Below, piece after piece: positions 45,648 to 55,109 of a stretch of DNA of 64,000 bases. The notes beneath the pieces were generated by a model that made no database searches, was not told where the DNA came from, and saw nothing but the letters and a program-made list of their open reading frames with translations. Position 1 is the first letter of the stretch, and every line of letters begins with the position of its first letter. Both the position numbers and the translations under genes were made by a program. This DNA is from Paenibacillus agilis (GTDB lineage: Bacteria; Bacillota; Bacilli; Paenibacillales; Paenibacillaceae), in assembly GCF_007786455.1 (NCBI RefSeq), contig NZ_VNJK01000001.1, forward strand, positions 1,572,074 to 1,636,073. Direction: 5' to 3'.

Positions 45648-46982
45648 ATGTATAAACGATTTAGTGCCGTGATGTTTCCGATCGTCACGCTTTTGCTTAT
45701 TGGTGCAGTAGTGTGGGGGTATCAAGAGAATCAAGAAAAAACTGCAATCTTGCTAAAAGCTGAGAATCAGTATCAGCGTGCTTTTCATGACTTAACGTTC
45801 CATGTAGATAAACTGCATGACCAAATTGGTCAAACGTTGGCCGTCCATTCATCTTCGCAAGGGATGCAGCGCAAAGGACTAGTCAATGTGTGGCGTTTAA
45901 CTAGTGAAGCGCAAAATGAGATTAATCAATTGCCTTTGACCCTCCTTCCTTTTAGCGAAACGGAAGATTTCTTATCTCGCATATCTAGTTTCTCGTACCG
46001 TGCAGCAGTTCGTGATATGACGAAGGAACCGCTGACGGATGACGAAGTGAAAACGTTAAAGACACTCTATGCGAACTCGGCTACGATATCAAAAGATCTT
46101 GAACAGGTTCGAACAAAAGTACTGAGCAACAACCTTCGCTGGATGGATGTAGAAGTAGCGATGGCAACCGAAAATGAGCAATCCAATAATACGATTATTG
46201 ATGGTTTTAAGACCGTTGATAAAAAGGTAAATGAATATCCTGAAATTAACTGGGGGCCGTCCGTTTCCAGTATATATACGAAGCGTTCTGTTCGAATGCT
46301 GCAAGGACCGCCAGCTTCACAAGAAGAGATGAAGAAGAAAGCGCTTGAATTAATGAAACCGCATTCGGTTACAAATGTTCGGGTTAAAAAGAACGGCAAT
46401 AGCCAAGAACATGAAACGTATACGGTAAGCGCTGATCATAAGCACGGAGACGGCGGCATTATGATTGACTTTACGAAGCAAGGTCAAGCAATGTCTTATA
46501 TGGATACAAGAACTGTGAAAGGTTCTCGTGTGTCCATAGAGACGGCTGAATCTAAAGCTGAAAAGTATCTGGAGAAGCATGGATATGATGATTTTGAGGC
46601 AGTTCGATATCATGACCACCAAAATATCGCTAGCTTCACGTTCGTACCTGAGAAGCAAGATGTTTATTTATACCCTCAGCAAATTCAAGTAAGAGTAGCA
46701 CTGGATAATGGTGATATTACAGGGATTCAAGCAACAGATTATCTCTATGGATCAGAGGAAGTGAAATCGGTTTCCTTGAAGCCGAAGTTAACAGAAGCAG
46801 AGGCGCTAAAACGATTGAACAAGGATATAAACATCGAAGACAGTAATTTGGCTGTTATAAAAAATGAATTGTCGAAGCCTGTACTATGCTATGAGTTTGT
46901 TGGTAAACAAGGAAATCAAAAGTACCGAGTCTATATCAATGCAAACACGGGTGAGGAAGAATCAATTGAAACATTGAAGTAA
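45648..46982 (+). CDS. ypeB: Germination protein YpeB
   Basis: A forespore protein of 444 residues, required in Bacillus for the stable presence of the cortex-lytic enzyme SleB in the dormant spore. Membrane anchor at 7-23, a helical N-terminal half (ENQYQRAFHDLTFHVDKLHDQ near 36, conserved), then three C-terminal PepSY-like repeats; IDFTKQGQAMSYM and GITGIQATDYL-type beta segments are visible. AAAGGAGA precedes ATG 45648. No sleB gene is adjacent, unlike in Bacillus. Followed by a terminator. Confidence 0.93.
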   Translation: MYKRFSAVMFPIVTLLLIGAVVWGYQENQEKTAILLKAENQYQRAFHDLTFHVDKLHDQIGQTLAVHSSSQGMQRKGLVNVWRLTSEAQNEINQLPLTLLPFSETEDFLSRISSFSYRAAVRDMTKEPLTDDEVKTLKTLYANSATISKDLEQVRTKVLSNNLRWMDVEVAMATENEQSNNTIIDGFKTVDKKVNEYPEINWGPSVSSIYTKRSVRMLQGPPASQEEMKKKALELMKPHSVTNVRVKKNGNSQEHETYTVSADHKHGDGGIMIDFTKQGQAMSYMDTRTVKGSRVSIETAESKAEKYLEKHGYDDFEAVRYHDHQNIASFTFVPEKQDVYLYPQQIQVRVALDNGDITGIQATDYLYGSEEVKSVSLKPKLTEAEALKRLNKDINIEDSNLAVIKNELSKPVLCYEFVGKQGNQKYRVYINANTGEEESIETLK

Positions 46983-47014
46983 TGTAAGCGATAACGACGA
47001 AGAGGAATCGAAGG

Positions 47015-47048
47015 AAATCGCCTTATCAATTGGATAGGGCGATTTTTT
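47015..47048 (+). terminator. Terminator of ypeB
   Basis: AAATCGCCTTATC pairs with GGATAGGGCGATTT around a four-base loop, then T6. Confidence 0.9.
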
Positions 47049-47132
47049 GTGCACATCTGTGACTTTTATACTATATATTTATGGAGCTAAAGTATCTTGA
47101 ATGGTATAATTAGGGCGGAGGGGAGTCCAATT

Positions 47133-47786
47133 ATGTTTCCAACTATTAATGATACTTTAATCATTCAAACTGATTCTGCCAATCATCCAGGGGACTATAA
47201 GGCGCGTGTGCTGGATTTGGATGATACGCACATATGGATCGAAATTCCGCTAAATCACGATACAGGTAAATACGGGATATTTGTGAATACGGAAGTGCTG
47301 CAAATTCGCTATAGTAAACATGAAGGCACCGTATTTCAGTTTATGTCTAATATCGTTGCTCGAAAGGAAGCTGGTGTAAGAATGTTTGGCATTAGAAAGC
47401 CAGCTGCCGAAGATATTCGTTCGTCTCATCAGCGTTCCTTTCTAAGAGTAAATGCAGAATTGGAGATTGCAGTTCGTACGAGCAGTGGACAAAAGCTGTT
47501 GGCTATTACCGAAGATATAAGTGGTGGAGGGATGTCGTTTACTGTCCCAACACAAAACGAAACGATCCAATTGGAGGAGCAGATACACTGCTGGATGGTT
47601 GCTCCTTTTCGCAATGGTGAATATGAACATATTCCTTTTGTAGCTGAAGTGATACGTATTGTGCAGGAGGATGAATTTGCTGCGAAGAGATTAATTATGA
47701 TTAAGTTCCATCAGATTAGTGCATCTGATCAGCAGAAAATAATCCGTTTTTGTTTTGAAAGACAGCTCGTCCAACGTCGTGTATAA
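47133..47786 (+). CDS. ypfA: PilZ-domain c-di-GMP receptor (YpfA/DgrA-like)
   Basis: 217 residues: an N-terminal YcgR-like domain (about 1-95) and a PilZ domain from about 100 with the c-di-GMP signature RSFLRV (RxxxR-type) and DISGGGMSF (D/NxSxxG). In B. subtilis YpfA (DgrA/MotI) binds c-di-GMP and inhibits flagellar rotation. Position upstream of cmk is the same. ATG 47133 follows GGAGGGGAG; the upstream in-frame ATG at 47097 lacks a ribosome site. Confidence 0.9.
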   Translation: MFPTINDTLIIQTDSANHPGDYKARVLDLDDTHIWIEIPLNHDTGKYGIFVNTEVLQIRYSKHEGTVFQFMSNIVARKEAGVRMFGIRKPAAEDIRSSHQRSFLRVNAELEIAVRTSSGQKLLAITEDISGGGMSFTVPTQNETIQLEEQIHCWMVAPFRNGEYEHIPFVAEVIRIVQEDEFAAKRLIMIKFHQISASDQQKIIRFCFERQLVQRRV

Positions 47787-47892
47787 ACATAAGTAATTTA
47801 CTGAAATTGCACATACATAACATGCGTATACATAAGTTTGTTAGTATTTCCGCACACTAATCCCAATTATTCTATGGTTAGGGTGTGTCAAG

Positions 47893-48138
47893 GTGAAGAA
47901 CAGTGAGCAAGAGCAATTGCCTTTCGGTTCTGAGAAGCATGAGCAATGTGAAGAAGACGAAATGGCTAATGCTCGTCGTCAATGGATGTGTCGGATAGAT
48001 AAGTTGAGCTCAAGGCTGCTGAAATTACTCCTAATCGTTAGTTTGTTCGGGGTTATTACTCAAGTTAGTATGCATATCCCTCTATTTCGGAACTGGTTTA
48101 GCCTAGTAGAGAGACTTGAAGGTGTTCCATACAAATAA
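47893..48138 (+). CDS. Small membrane protein, possible YpfB/DUF5359
   Basis: 81 residues: an acidic N-terminus (1-30), a predicted helix and one membrane span (about 43-62), then a short tail ending in ERLEGVPYK. The position between ypfA and cmk is that of ypfB in B. subtilis, and the C-terminal layout is similar, but N-terminus and length differ. GTG start with a weak ribosome site; the true start might be the internal ATG at 47962. Confidence 0.55.
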   Translation: MKNSEQEQLPFGSEKHEQCEEDEMANARRQWMCRIDKLSSRLLKLLLIVSLFGVITQVSMHIPLFRNWFSLVERLEGVPYK

Positions 48139-48203
48139 ATGCAAAGCCGGCGGAGAAGCAAATCTTGTGCTGAATTCACTGTTCATATCGGTCTTTGGGC
48201 CTT

Positions 48204-48233
48204 TTGCATCCTTTTTAGAAGGTGTGGTATAAT
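48204..48233 (+). promoter_or_regulatory. Probable promoter upstream of cmk
   Basis: TTGCAT (48204-48209), 18-base spacer, TATAAT (48228-48233) with an extended TGG before it. It lies 86 bases before the cmk start, with a terminator-like hairpin between them. Confidence 0.6.
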
Positions 48234-48243
48234 TTTTACGTCT

Positions 48244-48264
48244 GCAGGCAATGCCTGCTTTTTT
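48244..48264 (+). terminator. Terminator-like hairpin in the cmk leader
   Basis: GCAGGC-AAT-GCCTGC with six T immediately after. It lies only about ten bases downstream of the TATAAT at 48228-48233, so it could act as an attenuator, or simply end the upstream transcript. Confidence 0.65.
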
Positions 48265-48318
48265 ATTGAAACTCATGAAACATAGTGAAGTGTCATCGGA
48301 TAGAAAGGGGTAGACTCG

Positions 48319-49017
48319 TTGAAGCAAGCGTCACGATCCACTCAAGCAAGAATTAATATTGCCATCGACGGGCCAGCAGGCGCAGGCAAAAGCACAGTTG
48401 CACGACATGTTGCTCGTGAACTTAGTTATGTTTATATTGATACAGGAGCAATGTATCGAGCTGTTGCGTTACATATGAATCGGAGAGGCATCTCTCCAGA
48501 CGAGCCTGAACGAGCTACTGAGGAAATGAAGCAGTTACAGGTGGAACTAATACCCGGTGACGATCGACAATCTATATTGTTAAATGGCGAAGATGTTACG
48601 GAATTAATTCGTACACCTGAAGTAAGCCTTCAAGCCTCTAAATTTGCTCAAATTGCGTTAATTCGAGAGACGCTCGTTCATATGCAGCGTCAACTCGCGG
48701 AACGCAAAGGCACGGTTATGGATGGCAGAGACATTGGTACGCATGTGCTGCCGCATGCAGAACAGAAGTGGTTCTTAACTGCTACGGTGGAAGAGAGAGC
48801 CCGCCGCCGCTATGTGGAATGGCAGGGAAAAGAACAAATTACGATGGAACAGCTCATAAAGGATATTGCTGAACGTGATCACCAAGATGCTACACGCGCC
48901 ATCTCACCTTTAAAGCAAGCCGACGACGCTATGTTGTTGGACACAACTTATATGAGCATTGATGAGATTGTTCAACGCATGGTTAAGCAAGCTAACTCCA
49001 TATTGGATGGTGAGTGA
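48319..49017 (+). CDS. cmk: Cytidylate kinase
   Basis: Phosphorylates CMP and dCMP with ATP in the cytoplasm. 232 residues with the P-loop DGPAGAGKST, the LID region with basic RRRYVEW, and the CMP-binding IDTGAMYRAVAL, DGRDIGTHVLP and RDHQDATR. TTG start with AAAGGGG upstream; an unusual but consistent choice, because no ATG lies before the P-loop. Followed seven bases after its stop by plsC. Confidence 0.95.
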   Translation: MKQASRSTQARINIAIDGPAGAGKSTVARHVARELSYVYIDTGAMYRAVALHMNRRGISPDEPERATEEMKQLQVELIPGDDRQSILLNGEDVTELIRTPEVSLQASKFAQIALIRETLVHMQRQLAERKGTVMDGRDIGTHVLPHAEQKWFLTATVEERARRRYVEWQGKEQITMEQLIKDIAERDHQDATRAISPLKQADDAMLLDTTYMSIDEIVQRMVKQANSILDGE

Positions 49018-49024
49018 TAGGCAT

Positions 49025-49615
49025 ATGTTCTATACATTCTGTAAAAATCTTTTATATGTTCTTTATCGCTTTTTCTTCCGATTGGAAGTGAAAGGGAAGC
49101 ATCATGTGCCGCAGACAGGTGGCGTTGTACTATGTGCCAATCATATAAGTAATTTTGATCCTCCTACAATCGGCATTGCTTTAAAGCGAAAGGTTCGATT
49201 TATGGCTAAGGCGGAGCTGTTTAAAGTACCTGTTCTTGGTTCTATTATTTCAGCACTAGGTGCTTTTCCAGTCAAGCGGGGCGGTGTAGGTAAGGAAGCA
49301 ATTAAGACCGCTTTCCAGTTGTTGCGCTCAGGCGAAATTATGGGGATATTTCCTGAAGGAACTCGAAACATGTCGGGGGATGTTGCAGCTAAAAAGGGTG
49401 CAGCCATGATTGCGCTGAAAAGTGGTGCAGCAGTTGTTCCAGTTTCGATTTCCGGCTCGTATAAGCTTTTTGGTAAGGTAACTGTAACTTATGGTCCGCC
49501 AATTGACATGCAGGATTTGCTTGATGCCAAAGATAGCGATATGCTAGAGCAAGCAACGGAGCGGATTATGAAGCATATTTATGCTTTAATCGATTCCAAG
49601 TCGCAAGAGCAGTAA
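49025..49615 (+). CDS. plsC: 1-acyl-glycerol-3-phosphate acyltransferase
   Basis: Adds the second acyl chain in phosphatidic acid synthesis. 196 residues with the acyltransferase motif NHISNFDP (His41-x4-Asp46), the substrate-binding FPEGTRN and a hydrophobic N-terminal segment for membrane association. ATG 49025 is chosen, with GGTGAG upstream; in-frame starts at 48959, 49007 and 49010 overlap cmk. plsY and gpsA further downstream belong to the same lipid pathway. Confidence 0.92.
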   Translation: MFYTFCKNLLYVLYRFFFRLEVKGKHHVPQTGGVVLCANHISNFDPPTIGIALKRKVRFMAKAELFKVPVLGSIISALGAFPVKRGGVGKEAIKTAFQLLRSGEIMGIFPEGTRNMSGDVAAKKGAAMIALKSGAAVVPVSISGSYKLFGKVTVTYGPPIDMQDLLDAKDSDMLEQATERIMKHIYALIDSKSQEQ

Positions 49616-49753
49616 GATTATGCATGAATTATAGGTCGACGTTTAATACTATTGGTATTATTTTCGAATTTATGTGTGTAAGCCAAGTCGTTATGGACGC
49701 TGCTATATCAAGCAGCTTTCTATAAATGGGGTTCTAATCGAGGAGGTATGGAC

Positions 49754-50968
49754 ATGTCTGAAGAAACGAAACAAGTTGAAACCGTAACTGAAAATGCTAC
49801 TGAACAAACGGTGGACAGCATCGTGACTTTGAAAAAAGGAGATACCGTCAAAGGCACGATTGTCAAGATTGATGACAATCAAGCGTATGTAAGTATTGGA
49901 TATAAATACGACGGCATTATTCCGGTTCGCGAATTATCATCGGTATCAGTAGAGAAAGCTTCTGATGCTGTAACAATTGGTCAAGAAGTTGAAGCTAAAG
50001 TTGTCAGCATTAATGATGGCAAAGAAAGCTTGATTTTGTCGAAACGTATTATCGATAGCGAATCTGCATGGGAAACGTTGCAAGCGCGCTTCGAGAACAG
50101 AGAAGTATTCGAAGTAACGGTTGCTGATGTTGTTAAAGGTGGCATTGTAGCAGATGTTGGCGTTCGTGCCTTTATCCCAGCTTCCATGGTAGAACGTCAT
50201 TTTGTAGAAGACTTCAGCGATTATAAAGGTCGTACTTTGCGTGTGAGAGTTAAAGAGGTTGATCGCGAGAACAACAAGCTTATTCTTTCTCAGAAAGATG
50301 TGCTTGATGAAGAGTTCGAAGCAAGTAAAAAGCAAGTGATCGAAGGTCTTAAAGAAGGTCAAGAACTTGAAGGTACTGTACAGCGTTTAACTCAATTCGG
50401 TGCATTTGTTGATGTAGGCGGGGTTGACGGCCTTGTTCATGTATCCGAATTGGCGTGGCAGCATGTTGAGAAGCCTGCTGATGTTGTACAAGAGGGGCAG
50501 CAAGTACGAGTTAAAGTACTTAAGGTTGATCCGGCTAATGGCAAAATCAGCTTGAGTATGAAAGCTACTCAACCTGGCCCATGGGAACAAGCTGGAGGCT
50601 CCATCAATATCGGTGACGTATTGACTGGCGTAGTAAGACGTTTGGTTGCATTTGGCGCTTTCGTTGAAGTAGCGGCGGGTGTGGAAGGATTGGTGCACAT
50701 CTCCCAAATTTCACATCGTCATATTGGCACTCCCCATGAAGTCTTGAAGGAAGGTCAAGAGGTTCAAGTTAAAGTATTAGACTTCAACCCTGCTGAGAAG
50801 CGTGTTAGCTTAAGCATCAAAGAAACAGAAGAGGCACCAGCTCATACTGAGAAACCTGAGAAAAAGGTAAAAGAAGAGCTGAACAATCCAAATGTTTCCT
50901 TGAGCAATGAGACGATGAGCTTCACATTGGCTGAACGCTTCGGCGACAAGTTGAACAACTTGAAATAA
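49754..50968 (+). CDS. rpsA: S1-domain RNA-binding protein (ribosomal protein S1 homologue)
   Basis: 404 residues containing four S1 RNA-binding repeats (about 24-95, 105-175, 192-260 and 277-347); each shows the VKGxV...GGIVADVG or GAFVDVG and HVSE pattern. Homologue of B. subtilis YpfD; in Firmicutes these are related to, but not firmly proven as, ribosomal S1. The last 55 residues are acidic. ATG 49754 has AGGAGG seven bases upstream; ATG 49748 is too close to that site. Follows cmk-plsC. Confidence 0.92.
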   Translation: MSEETKQVETVTENATEQTVDSIVTLKKGDTVKGTIVKIDDNQAYVSIGYKYDGIIPVRELSSVSVEKASDAVTIGQEVEAKVVSINDGKESLILSKRIIDSESAWETLQARFENREVFEVTVADVVKGGIVADVGVRAFIPASMVERHFVEDFSDYKGRTLRVRVKEVDRENNKLILSQKDVLDEEFEASKKQVIEGLKEGQELEGTVQRLTQFGAFVDVGGVDGLVHVSELAWQHVEKPADVVQEGQQVRVKVLKVDPANGKISLSMKATQPGPWEQAGGSINIGDVLTGVVRRLVAFGAFVEVAAGVEGLVHISQISHRHIGTPHEVLKEGQEVQVKVLDFNPAEKRVSLSIKETEEAPAHTEKPEKKVKEELNNPNVSLSNETMSFTLAERFGDKLNNLK

Positions 50969-50978
50969 TAAGTACACG

Positions 50979-51013
50979 AACGGCAATCCTCATGAGGATT
51001 GCCGTTTATTTTG
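50979..51013 (+). terminator. Terminator of rpsA
   Basis: AACGGCAATCCT pairs with AGGATTGCCGTT around a four-base loop, then TTATTTTG. Confidence 0.9.
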
Positions 51014-51055
51014 TCCTGCTTTATCCCATCCTAACATGGAATGGAGGGATGTAAG

Positions 51056-51682
51056 ATGGGGCTACAGTTTGCTTCAGTGCCAGGGACCGTCGCTGCATTA
51101 TGTGCGGTCTGTTCCATCATCCTCGTATTTACTGGCTGGAGGCAGGTGATTTTGCCTCATGCGTCAAGTTATGTGCTCATCCTCGGTATTGGAACTTGGC
51201 TGTGGGTGACGGGACTACAGTTTAGAGTAGGTGAAACAATTTGGGACTTAGGATGGCTGCTTATTTGCCTCGTTGCAATAGTCATGTTCGTGCAGCTATG
51301 GCGAGAAGGCATGAGTTTTTCAGACTGCATCGTGCTTTGTGGACAGATATCGATCATCGCCGCATTATGGATGATCGTAGATTTATTACGTGAAGCAGGA
51401 GACACGTGGGCCCATTCTTTTACTCCGTTATTGGTAAGTGTAATTGTTGGAGTAATTGTCGGGATTATGTACTCGTCTGCAAGCCGTTCATTTATCGTTG
51501 TGACAGGTGTTCTTTTATGTAAAGAATGGTTAGTGCAAGTACGCGATAAAGCAACGCTTGTTATGTTATTTGGCACATTATCAACAGCAGATGAGTGGTG
51601 GATGACCTATGTTGTTTGCCGATTCAGCGCATTAATACTACTCTATGCAGAGCGGTTTTTCATGTATATGCGTCGGGAATAG
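51056..51682 (+). CDS. Multi-span membrane protein (YphA-like)
   Basis: 208 residues with about seven hydrophobic spans and almost no soluble domain. Its place just before der matches yphA in B. subtilis. No function is known. ATG 51056 follows ATGGAGGG; ATG 51041 would overlap the ribosome site. Confidence 0.75.
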   Translation: MGLQFASVPGTVAALCAVCSIILVFTGWRQVILPHASSYVLILGIGTWLWVTGLQFRVGETIWDLGWLLICLVAIVMFVQLWREGMSFSDCIVLCGQISIIAALWMIVDLLREAGDTWAHSFTPLLVSVIVGVIVGIMYSSASRSFIVVTGVLLCKEWLVQVRDKATLVMLFGTLSTADEWWMTYVVCRFSALILLYAERFFMYMRRE

Positions 51683-51755
51683 TTAGCCAATCCGTGATTT
51701 TTCTGATATGATGTTGTACGTGTATATTGTTTAGGTAAATGAAGGAGTGAACTGC

Positions 51756-53078
51756 ATGGCAAAACCCGTTGTTGCCATCGTCGGAAGGCCGAATGTCGGG
51801 AAATCGACCATTTTTAACCGTGTCATCGGCGATCGATTGGCAATTGTGGAAGACAAGCCCGGCGTTACTAGAGATCGTATTTATGGCTCGGGCGAATGGA
51901 ACGGGAAGACGTTCAGCATTATTGATACAGGTGGAATCGAGATTGACGGTGTCGATCATATTCTTCGTTCCATTCGTGTACAAGCAGAATTGGCGATTGA
52001 AGAAGCGGATGTTATCGTATTTATGTGTGAGGCTAAAAGCGGCGTAACACAGTCGGATGAAGAAGTAGCACAAATTCTATTCCGTTCTGGTAAACCTGTT
52101 ATTTTAGCAGTTAACAAAGTGGATAACATGCGCCGTATGGATGATATTTACGAATTTTATTCTCTTGGGTTCGGTGACCCTGTGGCTATATCGGGTTCTC
52201 ACGGAACAGGAATCGGCGATTTGTTGGACGAAATTGTGAAAAATCTGCCTGATTTGACTGAAGAAGAGTATGAAGATGATGTCATTAAAGTAGCCTTAAT
52301 CGGTCGTCCGAATGTTGGTAAGTCTTCTCTAGTCAACGCAATTCTAGGTGAAGATCGAGTTATTGTAAGTGAAGTTGCTGGTACCACACGTGATGCAATT
52401 GACACACCGTTTGAAAAAGACGGTCAAAAATATGTCATTATTGATACAGCAGGTATGCGCAAGCGTGGAAAAGTATATGAAACTACAGAAAAGTATAGTG
52501 TAATGCGTTCTCTTAAAGCTATTGAGCGAGCAGATGTTGTGTTGGTTGTTATTAATGGTGAAGAAGGAATCATTGATCAAGACAAGCATATTGCAGGTTA
52601 TGCTCATGAAGCAGGTAAAGCAGCACTATTCGTTGTAAACAAATGGGATGCGGTTGAGAAGGATGACAAGACGATGCATCAGAATGAGCAGAACATTCGT
52701 GATAACTTCTTGTTCATGTCGTATGCTCCAATTGTGTTCTTGTCAGCAAAAACGAAGCAGCGCTTACATAAACTGCTGCCAGTTATTCAACATGTAGCGC
52801 AACAGCATGCTAGACGTATTCCAACTCATTTGCTGAACGACGTGATTTCTGATGCGGTTGCTTACAACCCGCCGCCGACAGACAAAGGTCGTCGTCTTCG
52901 GATCAACTATGCCACTCAAGTGGCGGTTAAACCGCCTACGATGGTTATTTTTGTAAACGACCCAGAGCTTATGCACTTCTCGTACGAGCGTTATCTAGAG
53001 AACCGTATTCGCGCTTCGTTTGACTTCGAAGGAACGCCGATGCGATTGTTCACGCGTCGCAAATCAGACGAGAGTTAG
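51756..53078 (+). CDS. der: Ribosome biogenesis GTPase Der (EngA)
   Basis: An essential GTPase that assists 50S subunit assembly. 440 residues with two tandem G domains, each carrying GRPNVGKS (near 9 and 182), plus DTGG/DTAG and NKVD/NKWD motifs, followed by a KH-like C-terminal domain (about 355-440). ATG 51756 has AAGGAG upstream. Followed within 12 bases by plsY. Confidence 0.97.
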   Translation: MAKPVVAIVGRPNVGKSTIFNRVIGDRLAIVEDKPGVTRDRIYGSGEWNGKTFSIIDTGGIEIDGVDHILRSIRVQAELAIEEADVIVFMCEAKSGVTQSDEEVAQILFRSGKPVILAVNKVDNMRRMDDIYEFYSLGFGDPVAISGSHGTGIGDLLDEIVKNLPDLTEEEYEDDVIKVALIGRPNVGKSSLVNAILGEDRVIVSEVAGTTRDAIDTPFEKDGQKYVIIDTAGMRKRGKVYETTEKYSVMRSLKAIERADVVLVVINGEEGIIDQDKHIAGYAHEAGKAALFVVNKWDAVEKDDKTMHQNEQNIRDNFLFMSYAPIVFLSAKTKQRLHKLLPVIQHVAQQHARRIPTHLLNDVISDAVAYNPPPTDKGRRLRINYATQVAVKPPTMVIFVNDPELMHFSYERYLENRIRASFDFEGTPMRLFTRRKSDES

Positions 53079-53090
53079 GAGCGATCTAAG

Positions 53091-53705
53091 GTGACGTTAC
53101 CCATACTTTCTATAATCGGCAGCTATTTGATTGGCTCTATCAGTTTCAGTGTGCTGTTTGCCAAGTGGCTCCGTGGTATTGATATTCGGCAGCATGGCAG
53201 CGGCAACGCAGGCGCGACCAATACACTGCGTATATTAGGAAAAGGTCCTGCTTTTTGCGTGCTGTTGCTCGATGCTTTGAAGGGTATTTCTGCTGTTTTG
53301 TTGGGCTACCTCGTATCGGATGCCTCTTGGGTAGCTGTAGTTTGTGGAATCGCTGCTATTGCTGGTCACAATTGGCCGATCTTTTTCCGTTTCCGTGGTG
53401 GGAAGGGGATAGCTACGACAATTGGGGTTCTTGCTGTATTGGCATTTTGGGCTGCGCTGTCAGCATCCGTATTTGCGATATTGACCATCGTATGGAAAAG
53501 GTACGTATCTCTTGGTTCGCTAGTATTTGCATTTTTGACGCCAGTGTTTATTTGGTTATATAAATACGACAGTAGTATCTTTTTAGGTAGTGTGTTACTT
53601 TGTCTGTTTGCTTTCTTCGCTCATCGCAATAATATTGTGAAGTTGATGAAGGGTACAGAGAATCGTCTCGGATCCAGCAAGGGAGGAGAAGCACGTGTCC
53701 GTTAA
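53091..53705 (+). CDS. plsY: Acyl-phosphate glycerol-3-phosphate acyltransferase
   Basis: Transfers an acyl group from acyl-phosphate to glycerol 3-phosphate, starting phospholipid synthesis at the membrane. 204 residues, about five spans, with the conserved motifs GSGNAGATN, GHNWPIFFRFRGGKGIAT and, near the end, HRNNI. GTG start with AGGAGCG upstream. It overlaps gpsA by 11 bases, so the enzyme that makes glycerol 3-phosphate and the one that uses it are coupled. Confidence 0.95.
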   Translation: MTLPILSIIGSYLIGSISFSVLFAKWLRGIDIRQHGSGNAGATNTLRILGKGPAFCVLLLDALKGISAVLLGYLVSDASWVAVVCGIAAIAGHNWPIFFRFRGGKGIATTIGVLAVLAFWAALSASVFAILTIVWKRYVSLGSLVFAFLTPVFIWLYKYDSSIFLGSVLLCLFAFFAHRNNIVKLMKGTENRLGSSKGGEARVR

Positions 53706-54717
53706 AAAGGTTGCTGTATTTGTAGCTGGGAGTTGGGGAACAGCGTTATGCCAAGTATTGGCTGACAATCAACATGAGGTAGTCGTCTGGACACGCAGCG
53801 AGCAGCAAGCTGTAGAGATCAATGAACGGCACACGAATGAAAAATATTTGCCAAATGCTGTGCTTAATCCAGCTATTCGGGCAACGACCTCAGTTGAGGA
53901 TGCGATGAAAGGTGCTTATGCATGTTTGATCGTGGCACCTTCTGCCGCGTTGCGGGCTGTGGCAGCACAGATGAAGCAGTATTGGCATAGCGATATGTTT
54001 ATCGTACATGCGGTTAAAGGCTTTGAAACCGAAACACTTGCTAGAATGTCTGAGGTGCTAAATGACGAACTTCAATGTGGTGAAGAACGGATTGCAGTGT
54101 TATCTGGCCCAAGCCATGCGGAAGAAGTAATTAGTCAATGCCCGACAACGGTCGTTATAGCTTCAGCTTCACTGGAAACGGCTGCGAAGGCACAAGATTT
54201 ATTTATGAATGATTCTTATTTCCGTGTGTATACGAACTCAGATGTAGTTGGTGTAGAACTGGCTGGTGCGCTTAAGAACATCATAGCATTGGGTGCGGGA
54301 CTCTCAGATGGTCTTAAATTTGGTGATAATGGCAAAGCAGCACTTATTACGCGCGGATTAGCCGAAATTGTCCGTCTTGGAACAGCAATGGGAGCCAACC
54401 CATTAACGTTTGCTGGCTTAGCAGGCGTTGGTGACTTAGTTGTGACTTGCACAAGTCAGCACAGTCGGAATTGGCGTGCTGGGTCTATGATTGGACAGGG
54501 AATGCCTATTGATGAAGTTCTTAAGCAGATGGGTATGGTTGTGGAAGGTATTCGTACAACGAAGGCGGCTCATATATTGGCTGAGAAGCACGATGTACAA
54601 ATGCCAATCACAGAGCAGTTATACCGAGTTCTGTTCGAACAACTGGATCCTAAAACTGCTGTAGAGAAATTAATGGGCCGTGTTCGGAAAAATGAGATTG
54701 AAGATATCTCGTTCTAA
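53695..54717 (+). CDS. gpsA: Glycerol-3-phosphate dehydrogenase [NAD(P)+]
   Basis: Reduces dihydroxyacetone phosphate to glycerol 3-phosphate, the backbone of phospholipids. 340 residues with Rossmann N-terminal domain and a helical C-terminal domain carrying the catalytic Lys region (GALKNIIALGAG). The nucleotide-binding loop reads VAGSWGTAL: the first glycine of the usual GxGxxG is Val10, a one-base difference from a Gly codon (GTA versus GGA). GTG start with GGAGG upstream, coupled to plsY. Confidence 0.93.
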   Translation: MSVKKVAVFVAGSWGTALCQVLADNQHEVVVWTRSEQQAVEINERHTNEKYLPNAVLNPAIRATTSVEDAMKGAYACLIVAPSAALRAVAAQMKQYWHSDMFIVHAVKGFETETLARMSEVLNDELQCGEERIAVLSGPSHAEEVISQCPTTVVIASASLETAAKAQDLFMNDSYFRVYTNSDVVGVELAGALKNIIALGAGLSDGLKFGDNGKAALITRGLAEIVRLGTAMGANPLTFAGLAGVGDLVVTCTSQHSRNWRAGSMIGQGMPIDEVLKQMGMVVEGIRTTKAAHILAEKHDVQMPITEQLYRVLFEQLDPKTAVEKLMGRVRKNEIEDISF

Positions 54718-54813
54718 CGGGACATGATTTCAATTGGACATGGTAACGAGCCTCACCTTCATGCTTACTCTTTCATACACTATGAAGAGTTCAGTTGAGG
54801 AGGGACAAGTGAC

Positions 54814-55092
54814 ATGTCGAAGGGGAAAGTTCCTAAAGATGCACTCCAAGCAATTAATAAGAAAATTAGCAAGCCTATCTCAGAAAATCAGATCAAAAAC
54901 GTGGCGAGTACTGTAACTTCAGAAACGATGCAGAGTGAGGCTCAGCTTCGACAGCTCATTAAGCAGGTCGCTATGATGGCCAATGTGCCGGTTACGGAGT
55001 CAACGGTGAATGAGATTATAACTACCGTGAAAAAGAGCGGGATAAACGGGGGCAGTCTTGAGTCATTGATGAAGTTGATGATGAAGAAATAG
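54814..55092 (+). CDS. spoVIF: SpoVIF-family sporulation protein
   Basis: A 92-residue helical protein with the family pattern KISKPISENQIKNVAS and the C-terminal GINGGSLESLMKLMMK. SpoVIF acts in the mother cell late in sporulation; in B. subtilis it stabilises GerE and is needed for coat assembly. It follows gpsA, close to the coat morphogen gene spoIVA. GGAGGGAC precedes the ATG by nine bases; followed by a terminator. Confidence 0.85.
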   Translation: MSKGKVPKDALQAINKKISKPISENQIKNVASTVTSETMQSEAQLRQLIKQVAMMANVPVTESTVNEIITTVKKSGINGGSLESLMKLMMKK

Positions 55093-55109
55093 GCGGCCGC
55101 TAATCGTAG

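Noticed and set aside
46983..46996. CcpA-like site TGTAAGCGATAACG after ypeB
   Set aside because: One mismatch to the consensus and placed right behind a stop codon upstream of a terminator; could well be chance.
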